Source: Colius striatus (taxonomy: Eukaryota > Chordata > Aves > Coliiformes > Coliidae). From it: a stretch of 64,000 nucleotides of DNA. How positions within the stretch are numbered: position 1 is the stretch's first letter; every line of letters starts with the position of its first letter. A program made the position numbers and the translations under genes. The stretch spans positions 25,016,501 through 25,080,500 of the forward strand of contig NC_084761.1 of assembly GCF_028858725.1 (NCBI RefSeq). The letters are read 5' to 3'. A model generated the notes under the pieces. It was not told where the DNA came from. It searched no databases and saw only the letters and a program-made list of their open reading frames with translations. This document shows positions 1 to 10,500 of this stretch, in pieces.

Positions 1-2483
1 TAATCAGGCTCATACATATTGCAAAAGCTAAGCTCATCATTGGTTCCCAGTTAGATGCAAACCTCGCCCTTGTTTCAACATACTCCAGATACTTGTGGCT
101 GCTTAACCCAAACTAAGCTTCTGCTTTCTCATCCTGTTATCATACAACTCTCTTGCTCTCACGTCCTTGAGCAGGAGTCTTATCGCTTAATGCTTACTGC
201 CTAACCAGCTGTATTCTATCATGTCCTCTTTCCTCTAGCCAAGTCTCCACAAAACTCCCCACACTCAGTCTGGAGCTTTCCCAGTAGAAGATATCCACTT
301 CAGACACCTCCGTCTTAAGCATGACTTACATTTGTACTGCATAAAGCCTGGTGCCCTTAATTTTACTCCTTCCTTCAAAATATGAACTACCTCTCTCAGA
401 TTGACTCCATAAAGACGTGAAGAACAGTGGGATGATTAGTAGATACGATACTAATGTTCTCTATTCATCCAGAAGAATAAATAGAGCTAGGTGTTTGGGA
501 AAATAATTCTATTGGGAATAAAGACAAATAATGTGACATTTTCCTTTGAAAACATAGTGTTCAGCAATAGAAGATGCATGCATATTGGGGAATTTTTTCA
601 TTTTGTGACATACTGTAAACATAAGTGGTTAGCAGGCAGAAAAGCCAAGTGAGCTGGATGAATATCCAAACATGGCTAAAGGGAACAAATAGAGCTGGAA
701 TGGTAATGAAACATGTTTTGAAGTAAACATTGTAATAGGCCGATGGAAGGGGTCCCATTTCCCACAAAAAAATGGCATCAGTGAACAGATAAATGCTTAA
801 ACATAAGTGTTGCCTTTAACTGAAGGTTTTAGTCGGTCTTTGGACAAAAAGAATGTAGGGAAGTTATCTCCCTGGAAACTGGTGATCCAACATTGGTACT
901 ACAATCCCCTTCAGAGATTCCCAGCTGTAGTCATCTACTGCTCACCCTATGTCCCGGCAGGGCAATATAACAAGCATGTGGTACTGAACCCTTTTGCTTT
1001 AAGAAATCAGAGATGTTTTCAGATGAGGAGAGATGATAATATTACTATGTAATTACACTAAACACAGAAGGTGCCTTCTGATCAATTTTCATATGGTATC
1101 TGCATCTTAGAGAGTCATCACAGCTAACTCAGCATGTGGAATGGTGTAGGCACTTGTGTAGCCATGGAACCTTGCTGCCATCCACCAGTCTGCAAACTGG
1201 AACATGTTGGAGGCAGCAGAAAGGACAACCTGAAGAGCTCGGCACTATAGGGCCAAGGAAAACTGGAGCTCTCTGCAGGGATGAGAAGTCTCATCTACCC
1301 TGTGAGCAGCCTAAGAAGAATCTGTTTTCAGCCTTTATGTGGGCTTTGGTCCTTTTCCCTGATCTTCAAAGCCCTGGGGGGCTGTAAGTGTTAAAGTCAC
1401 AGCAGTGACATGTTTTGTAGACAGGCGTCTAAAGAAGAGATATTGTCTTTGGGTAAGTCCTGACATCCACTGCTTGGGTGCTGCAGACTGATACCTATGA
1501 TGAGACTGAGAGAAAAAGGTGGTCTGTTACCTGTCCCAAGGCTCTGACCCAAACTCTAATACCAGAACTAAGGCAGTACATATCCTGCTCTTATCCCCTT
1601 GAAATGCAGCCGGTCTAGTTGCTTCTCAGAAGCGTATTTTCCATTAAGCAGCTCTATACAAGTTTTTGAGTCAATGAAGGTGACATGGGGAAAACCAAAG
1701 ATGAACATTTAGAAAATATAAGATCCAGACATCTAACATCATAAACAAATCTACATAATGGAAATAACTGCAACTCCAATGAAGTTGCAGTGGCTTTTTT
1801 CTTAGTGCTACCACTCTTGTCAATGGAAGAAAAAATTGGCCTCTCACCTTTTTATTGCTCTAGTCAAAACCAGCATCATCCAGAAACCAAGTATTTTCAA
1901 TGGTAGTCTAACAAAATTAACAACTGTTTCTCTGGTGTGTTATTTGTTTGGATTGTTATGGTCTCTCTAACCCAGAGTATAAGCTCCTTGCACAGTGCTG
2001 GCAGCACTCACAACCATGACCCATTCTCACCTGGGACAAGTGAAGCTCCTCTGCCCTGTCGTTCTTCTTTAGTGCTTGTATCACTGCAGATTCAGTGTGC
2101 CACAAATACCCCTCCTTCGGTGGCCTGTGCTCCCTTGCAGATTTTAACTGACTCAGTAACATCAGTAATTCTATCGGACTTCAGTCACCTTGCCCAAAAA
2201 GAAGAAGAACAACGAGAAAGGCACATCCTAGCTGAATTCAGTTTGAGTTTCAGCATGCCTCTTCTGTCCCCAAGTCTGTTTGCTCCTTTAGAATGTGAAG
2301 AAAAAAAGGAAACAACATATAATCTAATATTTTTAATTTTATGTACAGGAATATAACGTTATGGCAACTTTGTACATGAAATACATACAGTATTTAAACA
2401 TGAAAATCAGCTAGGTAAGAATTTACATTAGCAATGAAACTGCCTCATGTGCAGCCCAGTTAATACTTAGTTTAGATCTGTGT
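1..2483. other. Intergenic DNA downstream of NDNF
   Basis: AT-rich single-copy-looking sequence to the left of the proposed NDNF polyadenylation site. It contains scattered short open frames on both strands, the longest being 139 codons on the plus strand at 1937-2356. None has splice context, codon pattern or protein similarity that I recognise. No repeat family is recognised here. Part of it could be an extended NDNF 3' UTR if a distal poly(A) site is used, for example the minus-strand AATAAA near 1.85 kb. Confidence 0.5.
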
Positions 2484-2505
2484 TTTATTGGGGAGATATT
2501 TTAAT
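2484..2505 (-). promoter_or_regulatory. NDNF: Candidate NDNF polyadenylation signals
   Basis: On the minus strand an ATTAAA (2500-2505) is followed after 10 bases by an AATAAA (2484-2489). These are the first such hexamers met after the NDNF stop codon. They would place cleavage near 2460-2475 and give a 3' UTR of roughly 500 nt. A further AATAAA near 1.85 kb could serve as a distal site. This is inferred from hexamers only. Confidence 0.4.
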
Positions 2506-2984
2506 AGTTTACAGTCATAGAAACATAAACATTTTAAACAAGACTCTATAAAATAATTTACAGAAATCCTACCATCTACTCCAACAGAAAGGGTGTATGT
2601 CTGAGTTTTGGGTGTGAGTAACAAGGTGGATGAATGATGTATCTCAGCCTTTTAAGTATAAAATAATTTAGAAGCAGTTCATGCAATATGGAAGCAAAGG
2701 AGTGCCAGTTCCTTCGAGGTTTCCTGCTACCTTGGACATCTACTGAGCATCACATGTGGGTCACTGGACACATGATAGTACCGTTGCCAGATGCTACCAG
2801 AGAGCACCAGCCTCAGTTCCTCCCAACAATTACTTATGTAAACATAAATATACAAGTTGATATCTTTTCTACACAAGTACAAATACAGGTCACAACTTCT
2901 CAGCTGTGCAAGTAGTCAATCTGCATACTTGGAAGTAGGACAACGTTCTGACTGGAGTTCCGTAAATTTCTATGTCCGAGGGCA
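2484..2984 (-). other. NDNF: NDNF 3' untranslated region (proximal form)
   Basis: The sequence between the TAG stop (2985-2987) and the first minus-strand poly(A) signals. It is AT-rich and has no open frame continuing from NDNF. The right boundary is firm because the stop codon is clear. The left boundary depends on which poly(A) signal is used. Confidence 0.5.
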
Positions 2985-4378
2985 CTAACAGAACTTCCTC
3001 GTTTTCACTAGTTTGCTCTGATATTTCACGGAGTGCCCGCCGTGCCCTATCACATACACATCCAGCAGGTAGGACTTGCCAGGGTGCAGGCCTCTGATTG
3101 TCTCTGTGGTCACTGCTTTCTGGATGTTCTGGCTGTGGAAGTATTTACAGAGAACCTTTTCCGATTTCTTCCTCGTATCTGGACCCAAGCACTGGTTCTG
3201 CTCTCTTCTCTTCTGCTCTTCATTGTAATTGTCATCCACTTCCCTTTTGTAGATGCAGAATTTGTTTCTCTCCTGTGTGCCCAGCCACGCCACCGTGACC
3301 GAAGAACATGTGCGGAGTTTGTCAAAGGCTTTGATGCGCGTATCTTCAGGCAGAGAAGGAAATGACTGCTTGTTGGGCCTTGTTGTAGCCAGGATCTTCA
3401 GCATAGAAGCACCTTTTTTGTTACCTTTCAGCCTAATGAGATATTTAGCTTTTGCTTTTCCCCGAAGCTGGAACTGCCGCACACCCTCGATGTTTTGGGA
3501 CAAGAGAAGTTTTCCATCTCTTTTGACTTGGATCTGAACAGCATCTAGGCATGAATGAACAGAGACGGTGACTTTTTGGTGTGATGAAACGGGAGCAAAA
3601 CGTAGAAATTTGGTGCCCTTTCTCTTGATGAATACATCTGTAACCTTGCCGTCCTTCAGTTCGACCGTTTTCTGTTTAGCCTCCTCCTTCGTTCTGGCAA
3701 AGGTGCCAACGTATGCAGTGCTCATGTTAGTGTTGACATTTACTGCAAACATGTCAAAGTAGTACTGTGTATCGGGCTTCAGGTCAGACACAGTGAAGAT
3801 GTTCTTGTTCCCAATACAAACTTTATGCAGGTCAACTCTCAGCTTTGAGGTTGTTTGGCGCCCAAACTTTGATGATGGTTTTAGGAAACCACGTTCTTTG
3901 CCAGAGTTGTAGTCTGAGGGGAAGCCAAAATGGGCAAAGTCAAATGGACTGAAATCCAGACCTGGTTTTGGAGCCATCATGAAGGCATCATCAGAACTGA
4001 GCTTGGCTTCAACTGCACAGAGGCTTTTGAAATTGTGTTCTTTATTGATGACTATGCAATACTGAATTGGCTGTTTCAGCAAGGAGGCGGTGGGACTCGG
4101 TTTCCACGCCAGCGTCACTGTTGTGCGTCCCAGAGAAGTGACATCAATTCTGGGATCGTAAGGTAATTCAGGATAAGGCTGGTCTGACTCTGGAGTAGTG
4201 GTTGCATACACTTTAAAATGTGTGTCTTTCTCTGTTGACAGCAGATCTAGTTGGTACAAACCAGATGGGGAACTTGAGGACACAAAGTACTCAACATCAT
4301 TGCCTTTGTAAGAGAACAGTTCTGTGCCTTCCTCATTAGTAATCTGCTGTTTCTGTTGCTCAAGAGGCTCTGGTTCAC
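2985..4378 (-). CDS. NDNF: NDNF last coding exon (residues 105-568)
   Basis: Acceptor CTAG lies just before 4378 and the frame continues from exon 3 by completing a split Gly codon (G|GT). It reads EPEPLEQQKQQ and then the conserved FSYKGNDVEYF segment. It carries both FN3-like regions, a Lys/Arg-rich linker and the C-terminal GHGGHSVKYQSK. The stop is TAG at 2985-2987. The open frame also runs 49 bases to the right into the intron (to 4427), but the ATG there is intronic and is not the start. Long plus-strand frames opposite this exon are antisense shadows. Confidence 0.97.
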
Positions 4379-6817
4379 CTAGATTACAAGCACAGAAAAA
4401 CATATAGGGTTGCTTATGCTGTACCACAGCAATGCTCTTGTTCTGCCCTGCTCTGCTAAAAGTTAAGAGATCACAGCTACATCCATGCTGAATTATTTAA
4501 AGTAAAACAGACCCTTCATTTTCATACCATCTCAAGGGCTTTTGAAAGCAGAAGGAAACAAAATGACAGTTAAAGGATCTAGGAGAGCCTGACCTAAGGA
4601 TAAGGTTAAGCAGTGTAATAATCTCCATACTGAACTTGGTGCTACAGAGCAGCTTCCATATTGTGCAAATATCAGAAAATAAAATTCTAACCGACACTTC
4701 TACATAAAGTGAAACAAATGAGATGAAAAGGGAAAGTTTTCTCTTCTGAGGAAGATGTAATCAATACAGTTGTCAAATCATCGAGGGAAATTGCTTTGGC
4801 ACTAAGGTTAAAACTAAATGCCATAGAAATTAAACCTGACCTGTATTCACAGAGGCTGATGAATGGAAGCTAATAACTTCCACTGGAGTACTTTAACCAC
4901 TCAACTTGGAGATGCCATAGCTTTGGCCCTCTGGGTCTTGCTAAAATTTTATGCTTAAGTACCAGGGAGGGGCAAAGGTGTAGATACCGTACAACTTGGC
5001 GTGTGTGCCATTTTAGCACTTGTGTGAGAAGCTCTGGAAGCCAAAGACCTTTTCTCTCTTGAGTAGCAGTTATATGGCTATTACCAAATAAGCTCCACAT
5101 CTACAGACAAGTCCTCTTACAGGGGTGAGCTTAGCCCTGCAGCACTGCCATCCCTGTCTCTCCAGTTCCTATCTTGTGTACACAGCTCATAGTAAAGCCT
5201 CTGTGAAACTGAGTTACTCTGGGCAAACACAGTTCCTTGTGATAGCATCTGGTGTGCTATAACTATTACCTCAGCTTTTGTTTTTACTTTTTTACAGCCC
5301 TTTTCCTTGCCATATTGCTACCTGCTGCCAGTTTCCTACACAACAGCAGGACTGAGGCTGAAGATCTGAACAGCAGATGATTATAAAAATGGTGCTGCTG
5401 TGAGGCTCAGCGTCACACCAAGACTGGTTTGAGGGGCTTCTGAATTCAGGAGAAAAGCAAGTCTCTGAGGTGCAAGGGAAGTGGTTGATGGTTTGTTACC
5501 TGAACCTTCTCCACTGGCTTCCTCTGGGAGCTCTTGCACACTCAGTTTCCACTCCAGAGGGGCATCACATGGTGTCACTGTCACTGCTAAGGGAGTGTTG
5601 TCCTCTTCAACTACGAAGAAGTACCTAGGGGAAGATTAACAGATCCACACATCAATAAATCCTGACGGCAGACAACTGGCAGGACTGACTTGACATGATC
5701 AAGGCTGATCTTGGTGGGGCAACAGAGACAGAAGTGTTACTTACAGGCAAGTGTATGCAGAGGACATATGGAAAGGCCAGTGGGGGAGAGCTAAGCAGGT
5801 GAGGGGAGGCCCCCCACTAACACAGTGCTGCAGAGCGCATGCTTGTCAAGACACTACAGTAGGGTTTCTGGCCTTCTGCCCTCCTCTGCATCAGCTTTAC
5901 TTTACCCCTACACTAACAACATACAGTATAAATGGTCACAAAGATATAAATGAGGGCAACAGGACACTTCCCGGAATTTAGCAAAATGCTTTTCAGAGAA
6001 GGACACATTTTATACTATGTCTAATTAAGGGTCCTAGAAGCACATATAGATATGTACACATTCAGCTGCCCTCACACATTCCCTCAAGCACTTCACATCC
6101 TTTGTTGTAAAAATCTCACCAACGAAGGCTGAAGGAGATGTGTGATATGTGGAGGGAGGTGGCAATGCTGGTTTTGCCTGAATTGTCTGGAGCCTCAGGT
6201 TCTTCCTCAGTCTAACCTCAGTATTTTCTGACCCCTGTGGTAGAGGTTAGGGAGTTGAGACTAGACTGGCTTACACTGTTCTTTAAAGCACAATAGGAAA
6301 TAATGAAGAGAGACAAGTGTGGTGGTGTAAGCCCGTAGTTTCTAATTTCCTTCCTGTTCCCGCTGCCTCCAGACATGGTTAGTGGCTCCACTTCAGGGAA
6401 CTTCTGCAGCCTGCGGGAGCTCTGAGCTTATCCCAGAAAGCAAATAAATAGGACAGAACCTCATCTGGGGAGGCCAGACTGGGAGGGAGACTCGCACAGT
6501 TACTTCACCAAACTGAACACTAGCATTTGTAGTTTTTTGGTTTGAATCCAATTTTAATTACAAAATACCAAGCAAAGAAAACTACTATCTTCAAAGTACA
6601 ACTTCCTCACTCGAGCCAGCCAGAAATACCTTTTTGGGGTGTCTCGGAAGAGGTAGCTGCTAATTTCGGCTCCATCTGGGATGACTGATGAATCATGAAA
6701 AAATGCTTTGTCCCGGATCTGCATTTGGAAGAGCTCCTCATCTCTGGTAGGTAACTTCTGGGGCCTGGAGCTGAGCGGAAGCAGCAGCAGCAGCAGTGGG
6801 CAGCGCAGCAGGAGCAT
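2985..6817 (-). CDS. NDNF: NDNF, neuron-derived neurotrophic factor (complete coding sequence, three coding exons)
   Basis: Secreted, basic fibronectin type III protein. In vertebrates it supports neuron survival and migration (including GnRH neurons) and endothelial cells, and it has been linked to modulation of FGF signalling. The CDS joins 6817-6630, 5624-5500 and 4378-2985 (188 + 125 + 1394 = 1707 nt, 568 residues plus stop), which equals the human length I recall. Order in the protein: a Leu-rich signal peptide (residues 1-19), an N-terminal domain (about 35-250) and two FN3-like regions (about 150-330 and 445-565), ending VKTRKFC. An NMST N-glycosylation sequon lies in the first FN3 region. 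The start ATG (6815-6817) has A at -3. All junctions are GT/AG, with phase 2 then phase 1. No stop or frameshift is seen, so the gene appears intact. A non-coding first exon is inferred near 25.7-25.86 kb. Identification is by remembered family sequence, not by a search. Confidence 0.97.
4379..5499 (-). other. NDNF: NDNF intron between coding exons 2 and 3
   Basis: A 1.1-kb intron with donor GTAACA (GT at 5498-5499) and acceptor CTAG (AG at 4379-4380). No repeat family, second exon or RNA gene is recognised in it. Confidence 0.9.
5500..5624 (-). CDS. NDNF: NDNF middle coding exon (residues 63-105)
   Basis: A 125-nt exon beginning at 5624 after an acceptor reading CCCCTAG, and ending at 5500 before GTAACA. 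It encodes YFFVVEEDNTPL followed by VTVTPCDAPLEWKLSVQELP and a Gly/Ser-rich end. It starts with the last base of the split Arg63 codon and ends with the first base of split Gly105. The length is 1 + 41 codons + 1, exactly preserving the frame. The sequence belongs to the N-terminal NDNF domain. Confidence 0.96.
5625..6629 (-). other. NDNF: NDNF intron between coding exons 1 and 2
   Basis: A 1.0-kb intron with donor GTATTT (GT at 6628-6629) and acceptor CTAG (AG at 5625-5626). I see no repeat family or further exon inside it. Confidence 0.9.
6630..6817 (-). CDS. NDNF: NDNF first coding exon (signal peptide and residues 1-63)
   Basis: The ATG at 6815-6817 opens a Leu-rich signal peptide (MLLLRCPLLLLLLPLS) followed by QKLPTRDEELFQMQIRDKAF, which is nearly invariant in vertebrate NDNF. 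The donor after 6630 is AAAAG|GTATTT. Five tandem CTG codons encode the hydrophobic core. The exon's upstream edge is in the 5' UTR. The acceptor may be the CAG directly before the ATG (TTGCTGCAG|GATG, AG about 6819-6820) or one some 30-50 nt further upstream. No in-frame upstream ATG changes the start. Confidence 0.95.
6780..6796. repeat. CAG/CTG trinucleotide repeat in NDNF signal peptide
   Basis: About five perfect GCA/CAG units on the plus strand, read as CTG Leu codons on the minus strand within the hydrophobic core of the NDNF signal peptide. It is short, but of the class that varies in length. Confidence 0.85.
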
Positions 6818-7044
6818 CCTGCAGCAACGACAGGGAGTCTCACCTCAGGAGGGCTGCACTACGCAGAGCAAGAGCAGCCACCAACTTTTCCCATGCGGGT
6901 GAGTGAGATGGTGGTGAAGCAGCAGTTTATCCTTGACCCCGGTGGCTGCCTCAGCTAGTGGCAAACTGGTGTGGCCCTTGCAGGTGGGCTACTGGTGGAA
7001 CATGGGCACACCTACAACAATGGCCCTGCACTTCGTATTTTGGA

Positions 7045-7560
7045 GAATTATCGAATCAGAGAATCATTTCATTTGGAAAAGACATTTAACATCGAGTCCA
7101 ACCACTAATCTGACACTGCCAAGTCCACCACTAAAATATGTCCCTCAGGACCTGATCTACCTGTCTTTTAAATATCTCCAGGGATGAGGACTCCACTATC
7201 TCCCTGGGCAGCCTGTGCCAGGACTTGACAACCTTCACAGTGAAAAGGTTCTTCCTAATGTCCAATCTAAACCTCCTCTGGCACAACTTGAAGCCGTTTC
7301 CTCTTGTCCTATAATTCATTACTGCAAAGTGACCAATCCTACCTCACTACAACTTCCTTTCAGGTAGTTGTAGAGAGTGATTATATCTCCTCTTAGCCTC
7401 CTCTCCTCTAGGCTAAACATCCCCAGCTCCCTCAGCCACTCCTCATAAGACTTGTTCTCTAAACCCTTCTCCAGCTTTGTTGCTCATCTCTGGACACACT
7501 CCAGCACCAAAACGTCCTTCTTGTAGTGAAGGGCCCAAAACTGAACACAGTGTTTGGGGT
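7045..7560 (-). mobile_element. CR1 LINE 3' fragment
   Basis: A truncated non-LTR retrotransposon tail on the minus strand. The minus-strand frame at 7131-7319 reads like the C-terminal end of CR1 ORF2 (RTRGNGFKL ... [17 protein letters not shown] ... [13 protein letters not shown]). The plus strand begins with the AATCAGAGAATCAT-type octamer tail of CR1 3' ends and continues with the usual reverse-complement text, such as CACTCCTCATAAGACTTGTTCTC. It is truncated at the 5' end and has no intact protein. It lies only about 230 bp upstream of the first coding NDNF exon. Confidence 0.9.
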
Positions 7561-10500
7561 TTTGCAGATACCTTCACTGTGCTGCCCTACAAGCACTAGG
7601 AATACACGTAAGGACTAAGCTCACATCGTCACAGAGATTGGATAAAGTATGTAAATAAGATTTTCCTACTTTGAACTGTAACGGAAACCAAGCCTGCATG
7701 CTGACTGTATCTCTCCCTCTCATTAAAAAAGAGCAAAAGCTTTCCACATGCTTCTGTAGAGCTACAGTTTGCTACATTTTGATCTTTTGCCATAGCAGAA
7801 ATAGAGCTTGCTGGACATGGGAGCTGGAGTAAGCCCAGAGCGGATGGAGGGTACATCAGCTTTCCTAAGGAGATAATTGTTTGGCTTCCAAAAATCCTTT
7901 GAAAAGTAAGTATTTCCGGTGAAATTGTCCTTTATCAAAACAGTGAATTAGGAAAACGTGTGATATAAACCCACACATATTCAAAGCACATTGGTATTAG
8001 CATGCCAGTCAGCAGGGCTTAATCCTCAAGCCTGATGGGAATTGCAAAACACAAAAGCCGAGAATCCCTTACAAATTAGGCATAATAATTCATAATCTCT
8101 GCCTTTCACTATTATGTCTGCAACTAGGTCAGTAATGACTACACTAACAGATACAGTGGGGACAGACTGTAAATCTCTTTTCAGCACAGTTGATGATCTC
8201 ATATGTAATGGCTGTGGTACAGGGGGGTGGTAAGGGGGAAGCAAAGCCCATTGCTAGCGCGAGTATTGCAAGTTTAAACTGTTAAATTCTAACATTTTTT
8301 AAATTCAGAAAAAAAGAGGTGTTAACTGTGTTAGGCACTGGCTTTGGGGAGAAGCATGATAAAAAGCTGAGCTGGCAGGAACAGTTTTATCTTGTTTTTA
8401 TTTGGCTGAGAGTGCAGTCCGGCACCGCTCCTTGCAGTGCACTATAAGTTAACTATGGCTTTAGAACAAACTCACTCTTTTCACATCTGCAGTTGAGATG
8501 GGAGTTTTTTCTGCTCTCCATGTGATCACTCCCTAATATTTTAAGTAAAAGCAGCAAACATAAACTCCTTTAGAAGTGTCATGGTGAAGTTTAAGGCATA
8601 ATAAAATCACTCTTCCCCTTCACGCACTTCATGAAAACATCAACAGGCAACCCTGAGGGAGGCCCCAGCAGCCTCCTTCTTCCCCCCTCCCGTGGCTTTA
8701 CCTTCCAAAAACCCCAAAGGAGCCACAGGAGGCTAGTGCGGTCATGGTGTGTGACCCTTCTCCTCCTCACCTCAGCCCACCTGCTTTGGCCCTTTGGGAG
8801 CTCCCCGACAGCCCCAAAATCCCCTTTCTACTCTCCTCTTCAGAAACAAGTAGCCAGTAGCCTGACAGCCTCTGCCCCTCTCAACATCATCAACACATCC
8901 CTAACAGCTCATTGTGGGCACTGGCATTCCAAACATGGCAATCACCACAGCCCGTATGAGGCCTTATCCTCTTTTTCACCCCCAAGCTCCTGCCAAAATC
9001 TTCCCAAATTTCCCTCCCTGACACCTCAACCTCCCCTTCCTCTGTGCATCTGCCTGTCCTGCAGCCTGTCCTTCTCCCAGTACAGCTAAACACTGCCATC
9101 CACATGCAGGACAGTGGGTCTCCAAACACTGGAGAGCCCATGGACAGCTATTGTCACCCTCATATTACTTCCTCTGCCTCAAACATCATTGTTGTTTCAT
9201 TGGTACTTCCACCAACGGCACACGTATCCCCTGCTCAGCCCCTCCTCTCCACTGTCCCTGGCCCCATTACTACAGTTTATTCACATCCTGCTTTCTACTG
9301 TTTTCTCCCACTTATGCTCTCTAGTCCCCATCCTTCATCTGTCTAGTTTTCTACTGAAACTGGTGAGGCAAGAGAGAAAATACATAGCAAACCTCAAAGT
9401 AATAACTGTAAGCCACGTGACGTGCCCCAAAAACCTCCTAACCAGGATGCAATTTTATCTTTGCCTCCTTTTGCTCATGCCCTCCCTCAGACCAAAGGGC
9501 TGCTCTGCCTTCCTCAGCTTTCTCCTCCCCAGCCACACTACATATTCCTATATTTGCAGCCAGATCCCCTCCTTCCTGACTGGAAAACCACAGGAAAGAT
9601 GAAAGTAAATACTTGAGGTTCACCTGGCAATGTTTCCCCCGTGGTCCCATCCCAGGTGGGCATGCAGACTGTGGAGGAGCCCCATGTCCCCAGCGAGGGA
9701 GCGGCAAGTGTGCCGGGGAGCCCTGTGGTGAGCTTGCCAGTCGATGGCCTCAGTGCCTTGTGGGGAAGCCCTGCCCGTGCTGAGGCTGCCAAAAGGTATT
9801 CTGCAGCTGGAGAAGGCTGCACCCTTATTTATTTGGCAGTCACCTGGCGACAGCAGCACATGGCCGTGGTTTCCCATTTGCAGGGCTTGCAATGCTTCAC
9901 CTCCAGCACTCATAGGTCTCAAACTGTGCACCTTGTCATTGTTTGGGGTGTTTTAGTGACAGGTTACTGCAGTGCTCTGCCCTACGGAAGGGAAAGGATT
10001 AAAGGGCTTTACCCAAGACATACAATTGCTACTTATAGTTAAATCCTAATTTGACTCTCCCAGCATTTGTCAAAATTTATCCTAACCAGGTCCTGACTTA
10101 GGTTTCGATGACGAGCTATATACTTCCTCGAAGTCAGACTGAAGTGCTGATAATTATCAGCAAAGTTAATGACATTTGACCTTTTGGAGCAAAGATTCTA
10201 AGTCAAAATACTTGCTGACTTGTGTCACCAGAGTCATCAGCACCCTTCTCTTACACAAAGCAAGATGAGTTTCGTGTGCTCTAGCCCACTGTTTATTGAT
10301 TTTTCAACACTGTTGGCCAACAGGGAAGAAATTCTTTCCAACTTAATCACAACAGTTACAGCAGATTATTTGTTTAGGTAGGAAACTTGGATGCTTTCTG
10401 CAGGACGGCGTCCTCTACACAAAACCCTTGAAACTGCAGTTCTGTGTATTCCCATAGCCAATCCCAGGACAATGGAACCTCTATAAAAATAACGATTTTT

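Noticed and set aside
1937-2356. 139-codon plus-strand open frame
   Set aside because: No recognisable protein, low-complexity Ser/Leu-rich translation and no splice or promoter context. Length is within chance expectation over 64 kb.
3033-4166. Long plus-strand open frames opposite NDNF exon 4
   Set aside because: They are antisense shadows of a clearly coding, conserved minus-strand exon and show no independent protein similarity.
8631-9602. Overlapping 152- and 162-codon plus-strand frames
   Set aside because: The region is pyrimidine-rich (CT-biased), which removes stop codons and gives Pro/Ser/Leu-rich translations. It lies in NDNF intron 1 with no supporting signals.
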